Below, one piece after another: positions 27,352 through 36,421 of a stretch of 64,000 nucleotides of DNA. The notes beneath the pieces were generated by a model that was not told the DNA's origin, did not search any database, and saw only the letters and a list, made by a program, of their open reading frames with translations. Both the position numbers and the translations under genes were made by a program. This stretch comes from Xanthobacteraceae bacterium (GTDB taxonomy: Bacteria > Pseudomonadota > Alphaproteobacteria > Rhizobiales > Xanthobacteraceae). The stretch is taken from positions 1-64,000 of the forward strand of contig JALHLQ010000014.1 in NCBI GenBank assembly GCA_022844485.1. The letters are read 5' to 3'. The first letter of the stretch is position 1; each line of letters opens with the position of its first letter.

Positions 27352-28647
27352 CTATGCCGCCGTGTGCTGGGCAACCGCGGATACCGGCGCTCTCGGCCGC
27401 AGCCGCAGGCGGATGCGCGGCGGCAGCAAGGTCACCGCCGGAGTCGGCGCGGGCGCAGGGACTTCGGACAGGATCTCGACGTCGCATGCTGTGGCGATCT
27501 CGAGCGCCAGCAACTGCAACTCCAGGAGCCCGAGCCCGATGCCGACGCAGGCGCGCGGGCCGAGCCCGAACGGCAGGTATGCGGGCGAATTATAAGTGCG
27601 GTCGATCCTGAACTTGTCCGGCTCCGGCCAATTGCGCGGGTCGTGCTGGATCTGCCACGGGCTGATGATCAGCGACGTGCCCTTGGGCAATTGCTTGCCG
27701 CCGAGTTCGGTCGGCTCGCGCACCTCGCGCGAGAACCAGTAGAACGGCGGATAGAGCCGAAGCGCCTCGCGCGCGAGCCGCAGGCTGAATTCGGCGCGCG
27801 GCAGGCGCAGCGGATCGACTTCGCCGGCCTCGGTGATGAGCGAGAGATTCTCCTTGCGGATCTTGTCGGCGAGGCCCGGTTCGGTGGCGAGGAAATAGAG
27901 CACCCAGGCCGCGGCATTGCCGGTCGTGTGGTGGCCGGCGAGCAGCAGCAGCAAAATCTCGTCGCGCAGTTCCTCCGTGGTGAGATTGAGCGCATCGAAA
28001 GCCCGCAGCAGGCTGGTCGAGGTCGCGCGGCTGCGCACGCGATCGACCACCACCGCCATGATCTCGCGGCTCAGCTTGCGCTCCTGGTAGTCGCGCCAGG
28101 CCTTCCAGGGCGTGCGCGGGAAGATGCGGAACAGGCCGTCGGCCATCTGCGTCTCGGCCGTGTAGACCGCCTTCATCAGGGCGGACTCGTCGCCCGACGT
28201 CAGCACGTCGCGCCCGAACAGGAGCGACGCGACGATGCGCAGCGCCAAGGGCGCGGTCACGTCATGGGCGACGAATTCGTTCTCGCGCACGAGGAAAGCT
28301 GCGTGACGGCGAATGAGGCCGGCGATCTCGGGCACGTAGTCGTTCATGATGCCGCGAGCGAGATGCTGGTGGATGATCGCGCGCCGCTTCTGCTGCTCCG
28401 GGCCGCTCATCGTGATCGACGAGGTGCCGATCACCTTGCGCAGCTTTTGAACGAGATAGCCTTTGTCGATCTTGGCCTCGTCGGTCTTAAGCACCGCGCG
28501 CGCCAGCAGCGGGTCGGTCACCAGATAGACCGGCTTGAACCCGAGATTGAGCTGAACGAGCGGAGCTGAGGAGCCGAAGCCCTTCTGTGCGAAGAGGCGA
28601 AGGGGATCATGCCGAAAGGCGCTGACGTCCGAGAATTTCTGTTTCAT
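27352..28647 (-). CDS. Cytochrome P450
   Basis: A 431-residue soluble P450. The I-helix motif is AGHHTTGN, the K-helix ExxR is EALRLYPPFYW, and the heme loop FGLGPRACVG carries the proximal Cys. Start ATG 28647 (MKQKFSDV); a GTG at 28665 is an alternative. Either start lies inside the 3' end of luxI, so the two genes are translationally coupled and the P450 is probably part of the quorum-sensing regulon. The substrate is unknown; a fatty acyl or signal-derived compound is conceivable. Confidence 0.93.
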   Translation of the reverse strand: MKQKFSDVSAFRHDPLRLFAQKGFGSSAPLVQLNLGFKPVYLVTDPLLARAVLKTDEAKIDKGYLVQKLRKVIGTSSITMSGPEQQKRRAIIHQHLARGIMNDYVPEIAGLIRRHAAFLVRENEFVAHDVTAPLALRIVASLLFGRDVLTSGDESALMKAVYTAETQMADGLFRIFPRTPWKAWRDYQERKLSREIMAVVVDRVRSRATSTSLLRAFDALNLTTEELRDEILLLLLAGHHTTGNAAAWVLYFLATEPGLADKIRKENLSLITEAGEVDPLRLPRAEFSLRLAREALRLYPPFYWFSREVREPTELGGKQLPKGTSLIISPWQIQHDPRNWPEPDKFRIDRTYNSPAYLPFGLGPRACVGIGLGLLELQLLALEIATACDVEILSEVPAPAPTPAVTLLPPRIRLRLRPRAPVSAVAQHTAA

Positions 28648-29254
28648 CTGCGATGTCCATGTCACGCGTGAACTGAATTATACGGCTTAGACGTGTAGAT
28701 TCTTGGGTACGGATCGGGATCTCGCCGGCGACGGCCAGTATCCAGGTGCCGTCGTCCTTGAAGCCGACGATCTGAATGTCGCCGTAACGGATGGTCTCGA
28801 GCCCGATTTTGTTGAGCAGCCGCTCGTGCGAGAGCTCGACCAGCGCTACCAGCCGGCTGAAATTCGCGTAGACGCCGAAGCGGATCATCAAGCTGTAGAG
28901 CAGGAGGCTCGCGGCCTGATGGCCGGGCTTCACGCCCAGACGGCTGATTTCGGTCGAATCCGGCGCATTCGGATAGGGTTTCTCCGTCGCCAGATGCGGA
29001 AAGACGGTTTTCGCGAGATATGGGCGGTCGCAGCGGATGGCGCGGAAGCAGCCGATGAATTCATCGCCGCCGAGCAGCGCGCAATATACAGCGTCCGGGG
29101 TATCAAATTGATCGCGTTCGACGCCGCCTTCCATCGGCAGCGACCAGCCGAGCTCTTTCACGAAAAGCTCGGTGCGAAAGTCGAACATTCTCCGGGCGAG
29201 GTCCGGGTTCGACTCTGTTGAAAAGAAAACGCCTTTGTACGCCTGCATACGCAT
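28607..29254 (-). CDS. luxI: LuxI-family acyl-homoserine-lactone synthase
   Basis: A 215-residue autoinducer synthase. The invariant LuxI residues are visible: Arg27, Phe31 and Trp37 in FRTELFVKELGW, Asp48 and Asp51, Arg71 and Arg74, and Glu102 in STEISRLGV. It makes an N-acyl-homoserine lactone from SAM and an acyl thioester. In this bacterial group several relatives (BjaI, RpaI, BraI) use branched or aryl-CoA substrates; the specificity here cannot be read. ATG 29254 or 29248 are both possible. It is divergent from luxR and its 3' end overlaps the P450 gene. Confidence 0.93.
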   Translation of the reverse strand: MRMQAYKGVFFSTESNPDLARRMFDFRTELFVKELGWSLPMEGGVERDQFDTPDAVYCALLGGDEFIGCFRAIRCDRPYLAKTVFPHLATEKPYPNAPDSTEISRLGVKPGHQAASLLLYSLMIRFGVYANFSRLVALVELSHERLLNKIGLETIRYGDIQIVGFKDDGTWILAVAGEIPIRTQESTRLSRIIQFTRDMDIADETEILGRQRLSA

Positions 29255-29317
29255 TACTACTGCGGGTTGTTTTACTCGCTCGGTCGGATCGTGGTGCAAT
29301 CGACTCGAATCAAACAA

Positions 29318-29333
29318 TTGGGAATTTTCCCAA
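29318..29333. promoter_or_regulatory. Candidate lux box / LuxR operator
   Basis: TTGGGAATTTTCCCAA, a palindrome with 7-bp arms and a 2-bp centre, lies in the 90-bp luxI-luxR intergenic space, 11 bases upstream of the luxR ATG. Its position and dyad symmetry suit a LuxR-type dimer. Binding is inferred. Confidence 0.55.
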
Positions 29334-29344
29334 GGTTTGAGCGA

Positions 29345-30112
29345 ATGTCGCATCTCGAACAGCAACTCAACTCGATCGAAGGCTGCCAATCGGTCGCCGA
29401 AGTCCGCGTCGTCTTCCAAAAAATCATCGAAGACTACGGCTTCAGCTCGTTTGGCTTCATGGATGCCTCCCAGCCTTGGGAGGACGATCCGCTATTGGTA
29501 ACGACGCACAGCCAGAAATGGATCGACACCTACCGCTCGGAAAATTTCCTGAGCACCGATCCCTGCCTCGACGCGGCAAAGCGCACCAATCTTCCGTTCA
29601 ATTGGGGCAGCATCAGACTTCCCACCGTGACCGGCAGGCGCAAGCCGGGCGCGGTGCGCACGATGGAGGCCGCGCGCGACTTCGGCGTGCTCGAAGGCCT
29701 GACGATACCGGTCCACTACTGCGACGATCTCGGCCGCCGTTATTCCAGCGTCTGTGCGCTGTTCTGGAAGGACAAGCTGACGGCGTTCTTCGAGAACCTG
29801 AAGTTCAATCGCGTGCAGATGCACATCATCATTCTGTACATGACGCAGAAGATGGTCGAGCTCTACGCGATCGAGAAGAGCATGAAGCCGCGCTTCGACA
29901 AGGTCGCCAATGCCGAGACGCTGACCGACCGCGAGAAGGAAGTGTTGAAGTGGGCCGGCCTCGGCAAGACCGCGGACGAGACCGCCGACATCCTGTTGTG
30001 CAGCCGCAAGACCGTCGAGGCGCACATTCAGAACGCGATGACCAAGCTCGGCGCGACCAACAAGACGCAGGCGACCGTGCAGGCGGTCAGCCAGGGCCTG
30101 ATCATCCTTTGA
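29345..30112 (+). CDS. luxR: LuxR-family autoinducer-binding regulator
   Basis: A 255-residue regulator: an N-terminal autoinducer-binding domain (about 20-165; Trp and Asp positions in SQKWIDTYRSENFLSTDPCLDAA and NLPFNWG) and a C-terminal LuxR HTH (about 190-250; LTDREKEVLKWAGLGKTADETADIL). I start at ATG 29345 (MSHLEQQ). It probably responds to the product of the divergent luxI and acts through the palindrome at 29318-29333. Confidence 0.93.
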   Translation: MSHLEQQLNSIEGCQSVAEVRVVFQKIIEDYGFSSFGFMDASQPWEDDPLLVTTHSQKWIDTYRSENFLSTDPCLDAAKRTNLPFNWGSIRLPTVTGRRKPGAVRTMEAARDFGVLEGLTIPVHYCDDLGRRYSSVCALFWKDKLTAFFENLKFNRVQMHIIILYMTQKMVELYAIEKSMKPRFDKVANAETLTDREKEVLKWAGLGKTADETADILLCSRKTVEAHIQNAMTKLGATNKTQATVQAVSQGLIIL

Positions 30113-30115
30113 CGG

Positions 30116-30712
30116 CTACATGTACTTCCGCAGCTCGGCGGCGGATTCCTCGGGCTTGCGCTTGATCTTGAACGGCGCGACGAAGCGGCCCTGCTTGTCC
30201 ATCAGATAGACGAGCGCGGTGTGATCCATGCTGTAGTCGTCGTTCCCGGTCGGCACCTTCTTGGCGTAGACGCGGTAGGCCTTCTCGGCGGCGTCGATGG
30301 CGGCGCGGTCGCCGGTGGCGGCGCGCAAATGCGGATGGAAGCTCGCCAGATAGTCTTTCATCACCGCCTGCGTGTCGCGTTCGGGATCGACGGTGACGAA
30401 CAGCGCATTCACGCGGCCGGCATCGGGGCCGAGCGCGCGCAGTATCTCGGACACCTCGAACAAGGTGGTGGGGCAGACATCGGGGCAATGCGTGTAGCCG
30501 AAGAAGATGAGGAACGGCTTGCCTTTGAAATCGCGGTCGCTGACCGGCTTGCCGTTCTGGTCGGTCAGATTGAATGGGCCGCCGATCGCCGATGCCGCGG
30601 GGCCGCCTCCGCCGAACTGGCCGGTCGCGTACAGGAATACGCCCAAGAAAACCACGAGGCCGGCGAAGAACGCCGCGACGATGAGAACGACGTGAGACGT
30701 GCGCGCAGTCAT
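30116..30712 (-). CDS. SCO family copper chaperone / thiol protein
   Basis: A 198-residue SCO1/SenC protein. An N-terminal membrane anchor (about 8-30) is followed by a thioredoxin fold with the copper-binding FGYTHCPDVCPTTL (CxxxC) and a distal His in SMDHTALVYL. It delivers copper to cytochrome oxidase CuA. It converges with luxR after 3 bases. Confidence 0.94.
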   Translation of the reverse strand: MTARTSHVVLIVAAFFAGLVVFLGVFLYATGQFGGGGPAASAIGGPFNLTDQNGKPVSDRDFKGKPFLIFFGYTHCPDVCPTTLFEVSEILRALGPDAGRVNALFVTVDPERDTQAVMKDYLASFHPHLRAATGDRAAIDAAEKAYRVYAKKVPTGNDDYSMDHTALVYLMDKQGRFVAPFKIKRKPEESAAELRKYM

Positions 30713-30743
30713 AAGCCTGTTAAAGCCTCGAATTTGATTAAAA

Positions 30744-30902
30744 TTAGAAACACGCCATCCAGCCGGCGCGCACCATCTCGAAGAACACCGTTGTACCGTA
30801 GTAGCCCCACAGCGTCAGCGTGGCCGCGATCAGCACGGCGAACACCGAAATTGCCAGCAGCGCCGGGCGCGACAGGGCAGCAACGGTTCCAATTGCCGGC
30901 AT
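30744..30902 (-). CDS. Small single-pass membrane protein
   Basis: A 52-residue peptide with one hydrophobic helix (about 13-33, ALLAISVFAVLIAATLTLWGYY) and a short C-terminal tail. The ATG at 30902 is preceded by a perfect AAGGAGG at a six-base spacing, which strongly supports translation. It lies upstream of the SCO gene on the same strand. Function unknown; subunits of this size accompany respiratory complexes. Confidence 0.65.
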   Translation of the reverse strand: MPAIGTVAALSRPALLAISVFAVLIAATLTLWGYYGTTVFFEMVRAGWMACF

Positions 30903-31111
30903 TCCGGGCCTCCTTGAAGGTGACAAGTTCCAGATAGGCCCGATTTCGGCGGTAAGCAATGCGACCGGTTGCGGCGGGCCCCCGTTAACCATGATCCGAC
31001 CAAAGGCCTTATAATCCGGCCCTTTCCACTGCCTGCGTTGACTCACATGGTTAAAGTCGCGATGAATAAGAAGGCTTCTTAGCGACACAAAAAAGCGGGC
31101 AGGAGAACGTG

Positions 31112-31990
31112 ATGCGTATCGTTCTGGCGACGGCTGTGGCGGTTTCGATGATGGCGGCGAGTTCCACCGCCTGGGCGCAGTCGGCGCCGGCCGCCACGCA
31201 GACCAAATGTGAAAACCCGAACGCGCTCGGCGTGGCACGCGTGGTGCAGATCGACACCACCGGCGGCCCGGGCTTCGGCTTCGAGCACTTCAAAGCCTAT
31301 GACTTCCTGCGCGACAAGGAAGTCGTGCTGACCTTCGACGACGGCCCGTGGCCGGGTCACACGCCGGCGGTGCTCAAGGCGCTCGCCGAGCACTGCACCA
31401 AGGCGCTGTTCTTCCCGATCGGCAAGCACGCCGGCTGGTATCCCGAAATCATCAAGCAGGTGGCCGCCGCCGGCCACACCGTCGGCTCTCACACCTGGTC
31501 GCACAAGGATCTGTCGCGCATGACGACGGACGAGGCCAAGGCCGAGATCGAAAAGGGCATCGCCGGCGTCAGCATCGGCCTGGGCAACAAGCCGGTCGGC
31601 GCCTTCTTCCGCTTCCCGGCGCTGAAGCATCCGCCGGAACTGGTGAAGTATCTCGCCGACCGCAACGTCGCGATCTTCTCCACCGATCTCGACTCGTTCG
31701 ACTTCAAGATGCGCAAGCCCGACCAGGTCGTCGCCTCGGTGCTGAAGAAGCTCGAGAAGCACGGTAAAGGCATCGTGCTGATGCATGACTTCCAGCAGGC
31801 GACCGCGCACGGTGCGGGCGATCTGCTCAAGCAGCTCAAGGAAAAGGGCTACAAGGTCGTGCAAATCGTCGGCAAGGAGCCGATCGAGCCGCAGAAAGAA
31901 TATGTCGAGGCGGTCATGAAAGAGATCGGCGGCGGGTTGGAAAGCGCGCGCCCGATGTCGAGCGTGATCAAGACCATCGAAGGCAACTAA
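31112..31990 (+). CDS. Secreted polysaccharide deacetylase family protein
   Basis: A 292-residue protein with a signal peptide (1-23, ending STAWAQ) and a NodB domain: VLTFDDGPWPGHTPAVL supplies the metal-binding Asp, GSHTWSHKDL the two His, and FRFPAL and VLMHDF complete the motifs. It probably removes N-acetyl groups from an extracellular glycan. GGAG precedes the start. A strong terminator follows. Confidence 0.92.
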   Translation: MRIVLATAVAVSMMAASSTAWAQSAPAATQTKCENPNALGVARVVQIDTTGGPGFGFEHFKAYDFLRDKEVVLTFDDGPWPGHTPAVLKALAEHCTKALFFPIGKHAGWYPEIIKQVAAAGHTVGSHTWSHKDLSRMTTDEAKAEIEKGIAGVSIGLGNKPVGAFFRFPALKHPPELVKYLADRNVAIFSTDLDSFDFKMRKPDQVVASVLKKLEKHGKGIVLMHDFQQATAHGAGDLLKQLKEKGYKVVQIVGKEPIEPQKEYVEAVMKEIGGGLESARPMSSVIKTIEGN

Positions 31991-32010
31991 GCCGATCGGA
32001 CGTTAGACGA

Positions 32011-32045
32011 CCGGCCGCGCGGCCTACCGCGCGGCCGGTTTTTTT
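32011..32045 (+). terminator. Rho-independent terminator
   Basis: A perfect 12-bp stem CCGGCCGCGCGG / CCGCGCGGCCGG with a four-base CCTA loop is followed by seven T, 20 bases after the deacetylase stop. Confidence 0.92.
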
Positions 32046-32257
32046 ATGGCCGGCGCCACGGATAAGTTCCGCAGGGGCTGGAACTGCGGCGGCGCCAAGG
32101 CGCATCTGCCGCAATACCTCCATATCGCCTTATCGAATCCAAAAATTCGGCCCGTTCCGAGGCGACAAGCCCTGGCAACGGAGGGGATCTCCTTTCACAA
32201 CCACATCGCCGCGTGCGCCTTTGAGGCGCGCGGCGCGTCTCGAGGAAGTCCAAGCGA

Positions 32258-33436
32258 ATGCGGCAGCTATTCGTTCCCGTCTGCGTGTGCCTGATGACGT
32301 TTTCCAGCTCGACCGGCGGCGACCCGAAGCTCTCGCTGGATCAGTTCACCGGCACCCGCGTCGCCAAGGCCGAGCGCTCGATGGATATCGACGACGCGGA
32401 AAGCGGCACGAATGAGTCCAAAGCAGCGGCGAGCGGCGCCGATTTCGCTGCGGCGGCAAGTAACGTTGTGCCCAAGGACATTGGGCCCGAAACCGAAGCC
32501 GCCATCGCCAAGGTCGCGCCGCGCGCGGTCGCCGATATCCCGATCGATATTCCGCCCCAGAGTGCCGACGCGTTCCCTATTGCGGACGCGGCGACGCCGC
32601 TGCCCAAGCCCAAGCCCGAGATCAAGCCGGTGATCTGGCGGTCGCGCGACGAGATTTGCGACAGCCTGACCCGGGCGGCCGAAGCGAACAATCTGCCCGC
32701 TCCGTTCTTCATCCGGCTGCTGTTCCAGGAAAGCGGCTTCCATCCGGGCGTTGTCAGCCCGGTCGGCGCACAGGGCATCGCCCAGTTCATGCCGGCGACC
32801 GCCGCCGGCATGGGCGTCGACAATCCCTTCGACCCCTTGCAGGCAATTCCCGCCTCGGCGCGGCTGCTGCGCGATCTGTTCCAGCAGTTCGGCAATCTCG
32901 GGCTTGCCGCCGCCGCCTACAATGCCGGCCCCAAACGCATCCAGGACTGGCTGACCAAGAAGGGCGTGCTGCCGCAGGAGACGCAAGGCTACGTGAAGAC
33001 CATCACCGGCCGGCCGGCGGAGACCTGGAAGGCCGCCGCCAACGGCACCCCGGCGGTGAAGCTGCCAAAGCGCGCGCCCTGCCAGGAAGCGGCTGGGCTG
33101 CTCGCCTGGAACGGGCCGGAAGCGATTCCGGTGCCGGCCACGGCGCCGCACCGGCGCATCGCGGAGCCGGTCGTCGTCGCCGAGGCGCATTCAGCGAAGG
33201 GCGCCAAGCTCGCGCATCGCGCGGCCCATGCGAAGGTCATGGTCGCGCCAGCCAAGCGCGCCGCCAGGCAGGACGCGAAGGTCGCCGACAAGAAGGATGA
33301 CAAGCGCGACGACAAGCGCAAGACCGCGGTGATCGACGTCGCTCCAAAGTCCGCCGCCAAAAGCACGGTGCAACTCACCGCGGCCCGCAAGCACGACAGC
33401 AAGCACAAGAAGGTTCGCGTTTCGAGCGCCAAGTGA
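32258..33436 (+). CDS. Lytic transglycosylase domain-containing protein
   Basis: A 392-residue protein. A short hydrophobic N-terminus (FVPVCVCLMTF, perhaps a signal or lipoprotein-like leader) precedes a disordered segment. The SLT domain (about 130-245) shows the catalytic Glu in LLFQESGFHPGVVSPVGAQGIAQFMP and AAYNAGPKRIQDW. The C-terminal 100 residues are Lys/Ala/Arg-rich and probably bind the wall. It would cleave peptidoglycan to 1,6-anhydro products. Confidence 0.88.
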   Translation: MRQLFVPVCVCLMTFSSSTGGDPKLSLDQFTGTRVAKAERSMDIDDAESGTNESKAAASGADFAAAASNVVPKDIGPETEAAIAKVAPRAVADIPIDIPPQSADAFPIADAATPLPKPKPEIKPVIWRSRDEICDSLTRAAEANNLPAPFFIRLLFQESGFHPGVVSPVGAQGIAQFMPATAAGMGVDNPFDPLQAIPASARLLRDLFQQFGNLGLAAAAYNAGPKRIQDWLTKKGVLPQETQGYVKTITGRPAETWKAAANGTPAVKLPKRAPCQEAAGLLAWNGPEAIPVPATAPHRRIAEPVVVAEAHSAKGAKLAHRAAHAKVMVAPAKRAARQDAKVADKKDDKRDDKRKTAVIDVAPKSAAKSTVQLTAARKHDSKHKKVRVSSAK

Positions 33437-33472
33437 GACGGCAAGTAAGGCGGCAAGCAAGGCGGCCGGCCG

Positions 33473-34123
33473 TCAGCTTTGCAAGACGGTCACCTGCGTG
33501 CCGATCGGCACGCGGTTGTAGAGGTCGATGATGTCGTGGTTGAACAAGCGGATGCAACCGCTCGACACCGCACCGCCGATGCTCTCCGGTTCGGCGGTGC
33601 CGTGCAGCCGGAAATAGGTGTCGCGACCGTCGCGATAGAGATACAGCGCCCGCGCCCCGAGCGGATTTTCGATGCCGCCGGGCATGCCGCCCGCATAAGC
33701 CCGGTAGCGCGGGATCGCGGCCATCATGTTTTCGGTCGGCGTCCAGCGCGGCCACTTTTCCTTGCGGCCGATGATCGCGCTGCCGCGGAAGTTCATCCCT
33801 TCGGACCGGCCGACGCCGACAGCGTAGCGGATCGCCCGCCCCTCGCCGCGCACCAGATAAAGCCGGCGCTCCGGCACAGACACCACGATGCTGCCGGGCT
33901 TCTCGCGCCCGCGCCAGGCGACGCTCGTGCGCAACAGACCGGAATCGACCGTCGTCAGGTCGAGCGGCGGGACGAGGTGGCCGTCATCCGAGAAGCTGCC
34001 ATAATTGCCTGAAAGGCCCGGAAACCAATCGGCATCGGGGGCCAGGCCGCAGCCGGCGGCCAAGAGAGGAAGCCCGGCAACAAAGGCGCGGCGGCTGAGA
34101 AGATGTGATGGTTTGGATGTCAT
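33473..34123 (-). CDS. L,D-transpeptidase (YkuD)
   Basis: A 216-residue exported protein with a twin-arginine-like leader (SRRAFVAGLPLLAAGC; the Cys could also be a lipobox). The YkuD domain (about 75-214) carries GSIVVSVPERRLYLVRG, FRLHGTAEPESIG and the catalytic Cys in SSGCIRLFN. It forms 3-3 crosslinks or anchors proteins to peptidoglycan. A paralogue lies at 40238-40834. Confidence 0.92.
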   Translation of the reverse strand: MTSKPSHLLSRRAFVAGLPLLAAGCGLAPDADWFPGLSGNYGSFSDDGHLVPPLDLTTVDSGLLRTSVAWRGREKPGSIVVSVPERRLYLVRGEGRAIRYAVGVGRSEGMNFRGSAIIGRKEKWPRWTPTENMMAAIPRYRAYAGGMPGGIENPLGARALYLYRDGRDTYFRLHGTAEPESIGGAVSSGCIRLFNHDIIDLYNRVPIGTQVTVLQS

Positions 34124-34225
34124 GGAAAATTCTGGGCGGGTGGGTGGCCGATTATCGATACCGCCGGGCGCGTCCGCAATGATTCTTTCGGAGCTGCGAT
34201 CGATTATGACGCGTTAGCGCATGCG

Positions 34226-35056
34226 TCATGGAACCGCACTGTGCGAGAAAGCAGTGAGCACTGAGATGGCGGAGCCAGCATGTTCGAAAGCGATGCGGCC
34301 TGCCACCACGAACAAGGTCGCCGCCAATACCAGCCGTAGCGCGCGCTCCGGCACGCGGACCGCGAAATAGCTGCCAATGAAGATGCCGGGCAGCGAGCCG
34401 GCAAGCAGCGAGCCGATAATCTCCCAGTCGACCGAACCCATCATCCAGTGCCCGAGGCCGGCGATGAGCGTGAGCGGCACGGCATGCGCTATGTCGGACC
34501 CGACGATCTTGGCGACCGGCAGATGCGGATAAAGAAGCAACAGCGCGATTACGCCGATCGCGCCGGCCCCAACGGAGGAGATCGACACCAATACGCCGAG
34601 CGCCGCACCGACGATCAGCGTATCGCGCGCGGTGCGCCCGTCCGGGCGGGTTTCGGTGCGCGCGCGATAGAACGCCACGATCGACTCGCCGAACACCAAC
34701 ACGCCGGCGGTGAGTACCAGCGCAACGCTAAGCACCAGCGTGATCAGGCTGCCCGCGGCTTCGCCGTTGAGATTGAAATGCGAGAGTGCGGCGAGCGTGG
34801 CGACGGTCGCCGGCACGCTGCCGCTCGCCAGGCGGCGCACCACGCGCCAGTCGATGCTGCGCGCATAGCCGTGCACCATGCTGCCGCCGGTCTTGGTAGC
34901 CGCGGCATAGAGCAGGTCGGTTCCGACCGCGGTAGCCGGGTGAACGCCGAATACCAGGATCAACAGCGGCGTCATCAGTGCGCCGCCGCCGATACCGGTC
35001 ATGCCGACCAAGGCGCCGACGATGAAGCCCGATAGCGAATAAAGTGGATCGAACAT
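34226..35056 (-). CDS. TauE/SafE family sulfite exporter-type permease
   Basis: A 276-residue membrane protein with about eight hydrophobic segments. GFIVGALVGMTGIGGGALMTPLLI is the first family repeat, and a second glycine-rich repeat lies in the C-terminal half (SVGAGAIGVIALLLLYP). TauE/SafE proteins export sulfite or organosulfonates. Start ATG 35056 (MFDPLYSLSG) begins the first membrane helix; longer starts add a charged stretch. Confidence 0.9.
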   Translation of the reverse strand: MFDPLYSLSGFIVGALVGMTGIGGGALMTPLLILVFGVHPATAVGTDLLYAAATKTGGSMVHGYARSIDWRVVRRLASGSVPATVATLAALSHFNLNGEAAGSLITLVLSVALVLTAGVLVFGESIVAFYRARTETRPDGRTARDTLIVGAALGVLVSISSVGAGAIGVIALLLLYPHLPVAKIVGSDIAHAVPLTLIAGLGHWMMGSVDWEIIGSLLAGSLPGIFIGSYFAVRVPERALRLVLAATLFVVAGRIAFEHAGSAISVLTAFSHSAVP

Positions 35057-35277
35057 GCCGCCCGCACCGCTGCGCGGCCTGGCTTCGGCCGCTCGCCATT
35101 CAAACATAGATCGGCGGAACGGTCATCGCATGGCGGCGTTGAGTTCCGTAAAGCGTTGCTTTGACGCAGTGTGTACGTGCAATATCCGGCTACGGAACAC
35201 CCGCGTAGCGACAAAATATTGCCGACCTTCAAAATCGGACTTTTTGGAAGACCGCTCGGACATCGGAAGGCCACGAC

Positions 35278-36231
35278 GTGCCGGATATTGTTACCCTCAC
35301 CATCAACCCCGCAGTGGACATATTCGTCAATGTCGGGCGCGTCGAGCCGACCCGGAAGATGCGCTGCTCGTCGCCCAAGCGCGACCCTGGCGGCGGCGGC
35401 ATCAACGTCGCGCGGGTCTGCTCCCGGCTGGGCACCAACGTCGCCGCCATCTATCCGATGGGCGGCGTGATCGGCCGTCTCTTGCAGCGTTTGCTAGACC
35501 GCGAAGGCATAGACAGTATCGTGACTCCGTCGCATGTCGAGACGCGCGAGAACTTTACCGCTTACGAGGAAGAGACCGGCCAGCAGTATCGCTTCGTGCT
35601 GCCGGGCTCGCCGCTGCATCGCGCCGAGTGGGAAGCCTGTCTCGATGAGCTTACCGCGCTCGAGAAGAAACCGCTCTACGTCGTGGCCAGCGGCAGCGTG
35701 CCGCCGGGCGTGCCCGACGATTTCTTCGCGCAGGTGGCGCGCCGCGCCAAAGCGCTCGGCGCCAAGATCGTCATCGACACGTCGGGGCCGGCGCTTGCTG
35801 CCGCGCTGGAGGAAGGCGTTGCATTGGTCAAGCCGAATGTGAATGAGTTGAGCGAGCTGGTCGGCACGCCGCTCAATACCGACGCCGCGCGCATTGCCGC
35901 ATGCCGCAAACTGGTCGACAGCGGCAAGGCCGAGATGGTGGCGCTCACGCTCGGCGACGAAGGCGCATTGCTGGTCACGAAGGACCGGGTGCTGCGCGCA
36001 CAGGCAATGGAGATCGAAATGGTCAGCGCAGTCGGCGCCGGCGATAGCTTCCTTGGCGGCTTGGTGGCCGCGCTGGCGAAAGGCGAGACGCTGGAAAACG
36101 CGTTCCGCATGGCCGTAGCGGCCGGTACGGCAGCCGTGATGAGCCCGGGCACGGAGCTGTGCCGCGATGACGAAGTGCAGCGCCTGATGCCCAAAGTGCA
36201 GATCAGCGAAGTGGCGCCGGCGACGGCGTAA
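35278..36231 (+). CDS. pfkB: 1-phosphofructokinase family hexose kinase (PfkB)
   Basis: A 317-residue ribokinase-fold sugar kinase. LTINPAVDIFVNVGRV opens the domain, GGGGINVARV binds substrate, and SAVGAGDSFLGGLVAAL carries the catalytic Asp. It starts with GTG 35278. Likely substrates are fructose-6-phosphate or tagatose-6-phosphate. The 220-bp spacer upstream contains no other gene. Confidence 0.9.
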   Translation: MPDIVTLTINPAVDIFVNVGRVEPTRKMRCSSPKRDPGGGGINVARVCSRLGTNVAAIYPMGGVIGRLLQRLLDREGIDSIVTPSHVETRENFTAYEEETGQQYRFVLPGSPLHRAEWEACLDELTALEKKPLYVVASGSVPPGVPDDFFAQVARRAKALGAKIVIDTSGPALAAALEEGVALVKPNVNELSELVGTPLNTDAARIAACRKLVDSGKAEMVALTLGDEGALLVTKDRVLRAQAMEIEMVSAVGAGDSFLGGLVAALAKGETLENAFRMAVAAGTAAVMSPGTELCRDDEVQRLMPKVQISEVAPATA

Positions 36232-36240
36232 ACCGAACGA

Positions 36241-36333
36241 TCAGCGGCTCTTGACCGGCACGCGCATTTGCTCGTGGGCGACCCCACACATTCCCATCCA
36301 GAAGATCATCGGCAGATAGAACAGCATCGGCAT
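36241..36333 (-). CDS. Very small hydrophobic peptide (30 aa)
   Basis: A frame ATG 36333 to TGA 36241 encodes 30 residues: a Met-rich hydrophobic stretch MLFYLPMIFWMGMCGVA followed by a short basic tail MRVPVKSR. It would be a single-pass micro-membrane protein. No clear ribosome-binding site is seen. It fills the gap between pfkB and the next minus-strand gene. Confidence 0.35.
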   Translation of the reverse strand: MPMLFYLPMIFWMGMCGVAHEQMRVPVKSR

Positions 36334-36421
36334 TGGAAAACTCCGCGTTCGTTGCCCGAAGAAACGCGAGCGATTAAGGCCGAGTTCCGCCGCATCACGC
36401 GGCCGTGTTACCGGAAGCTGC

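Noticed and set aside
32046..32294. 82-codon frame after the deacetylase terminator
   Set aside because: It starts within the terminator T run and shows no family features.
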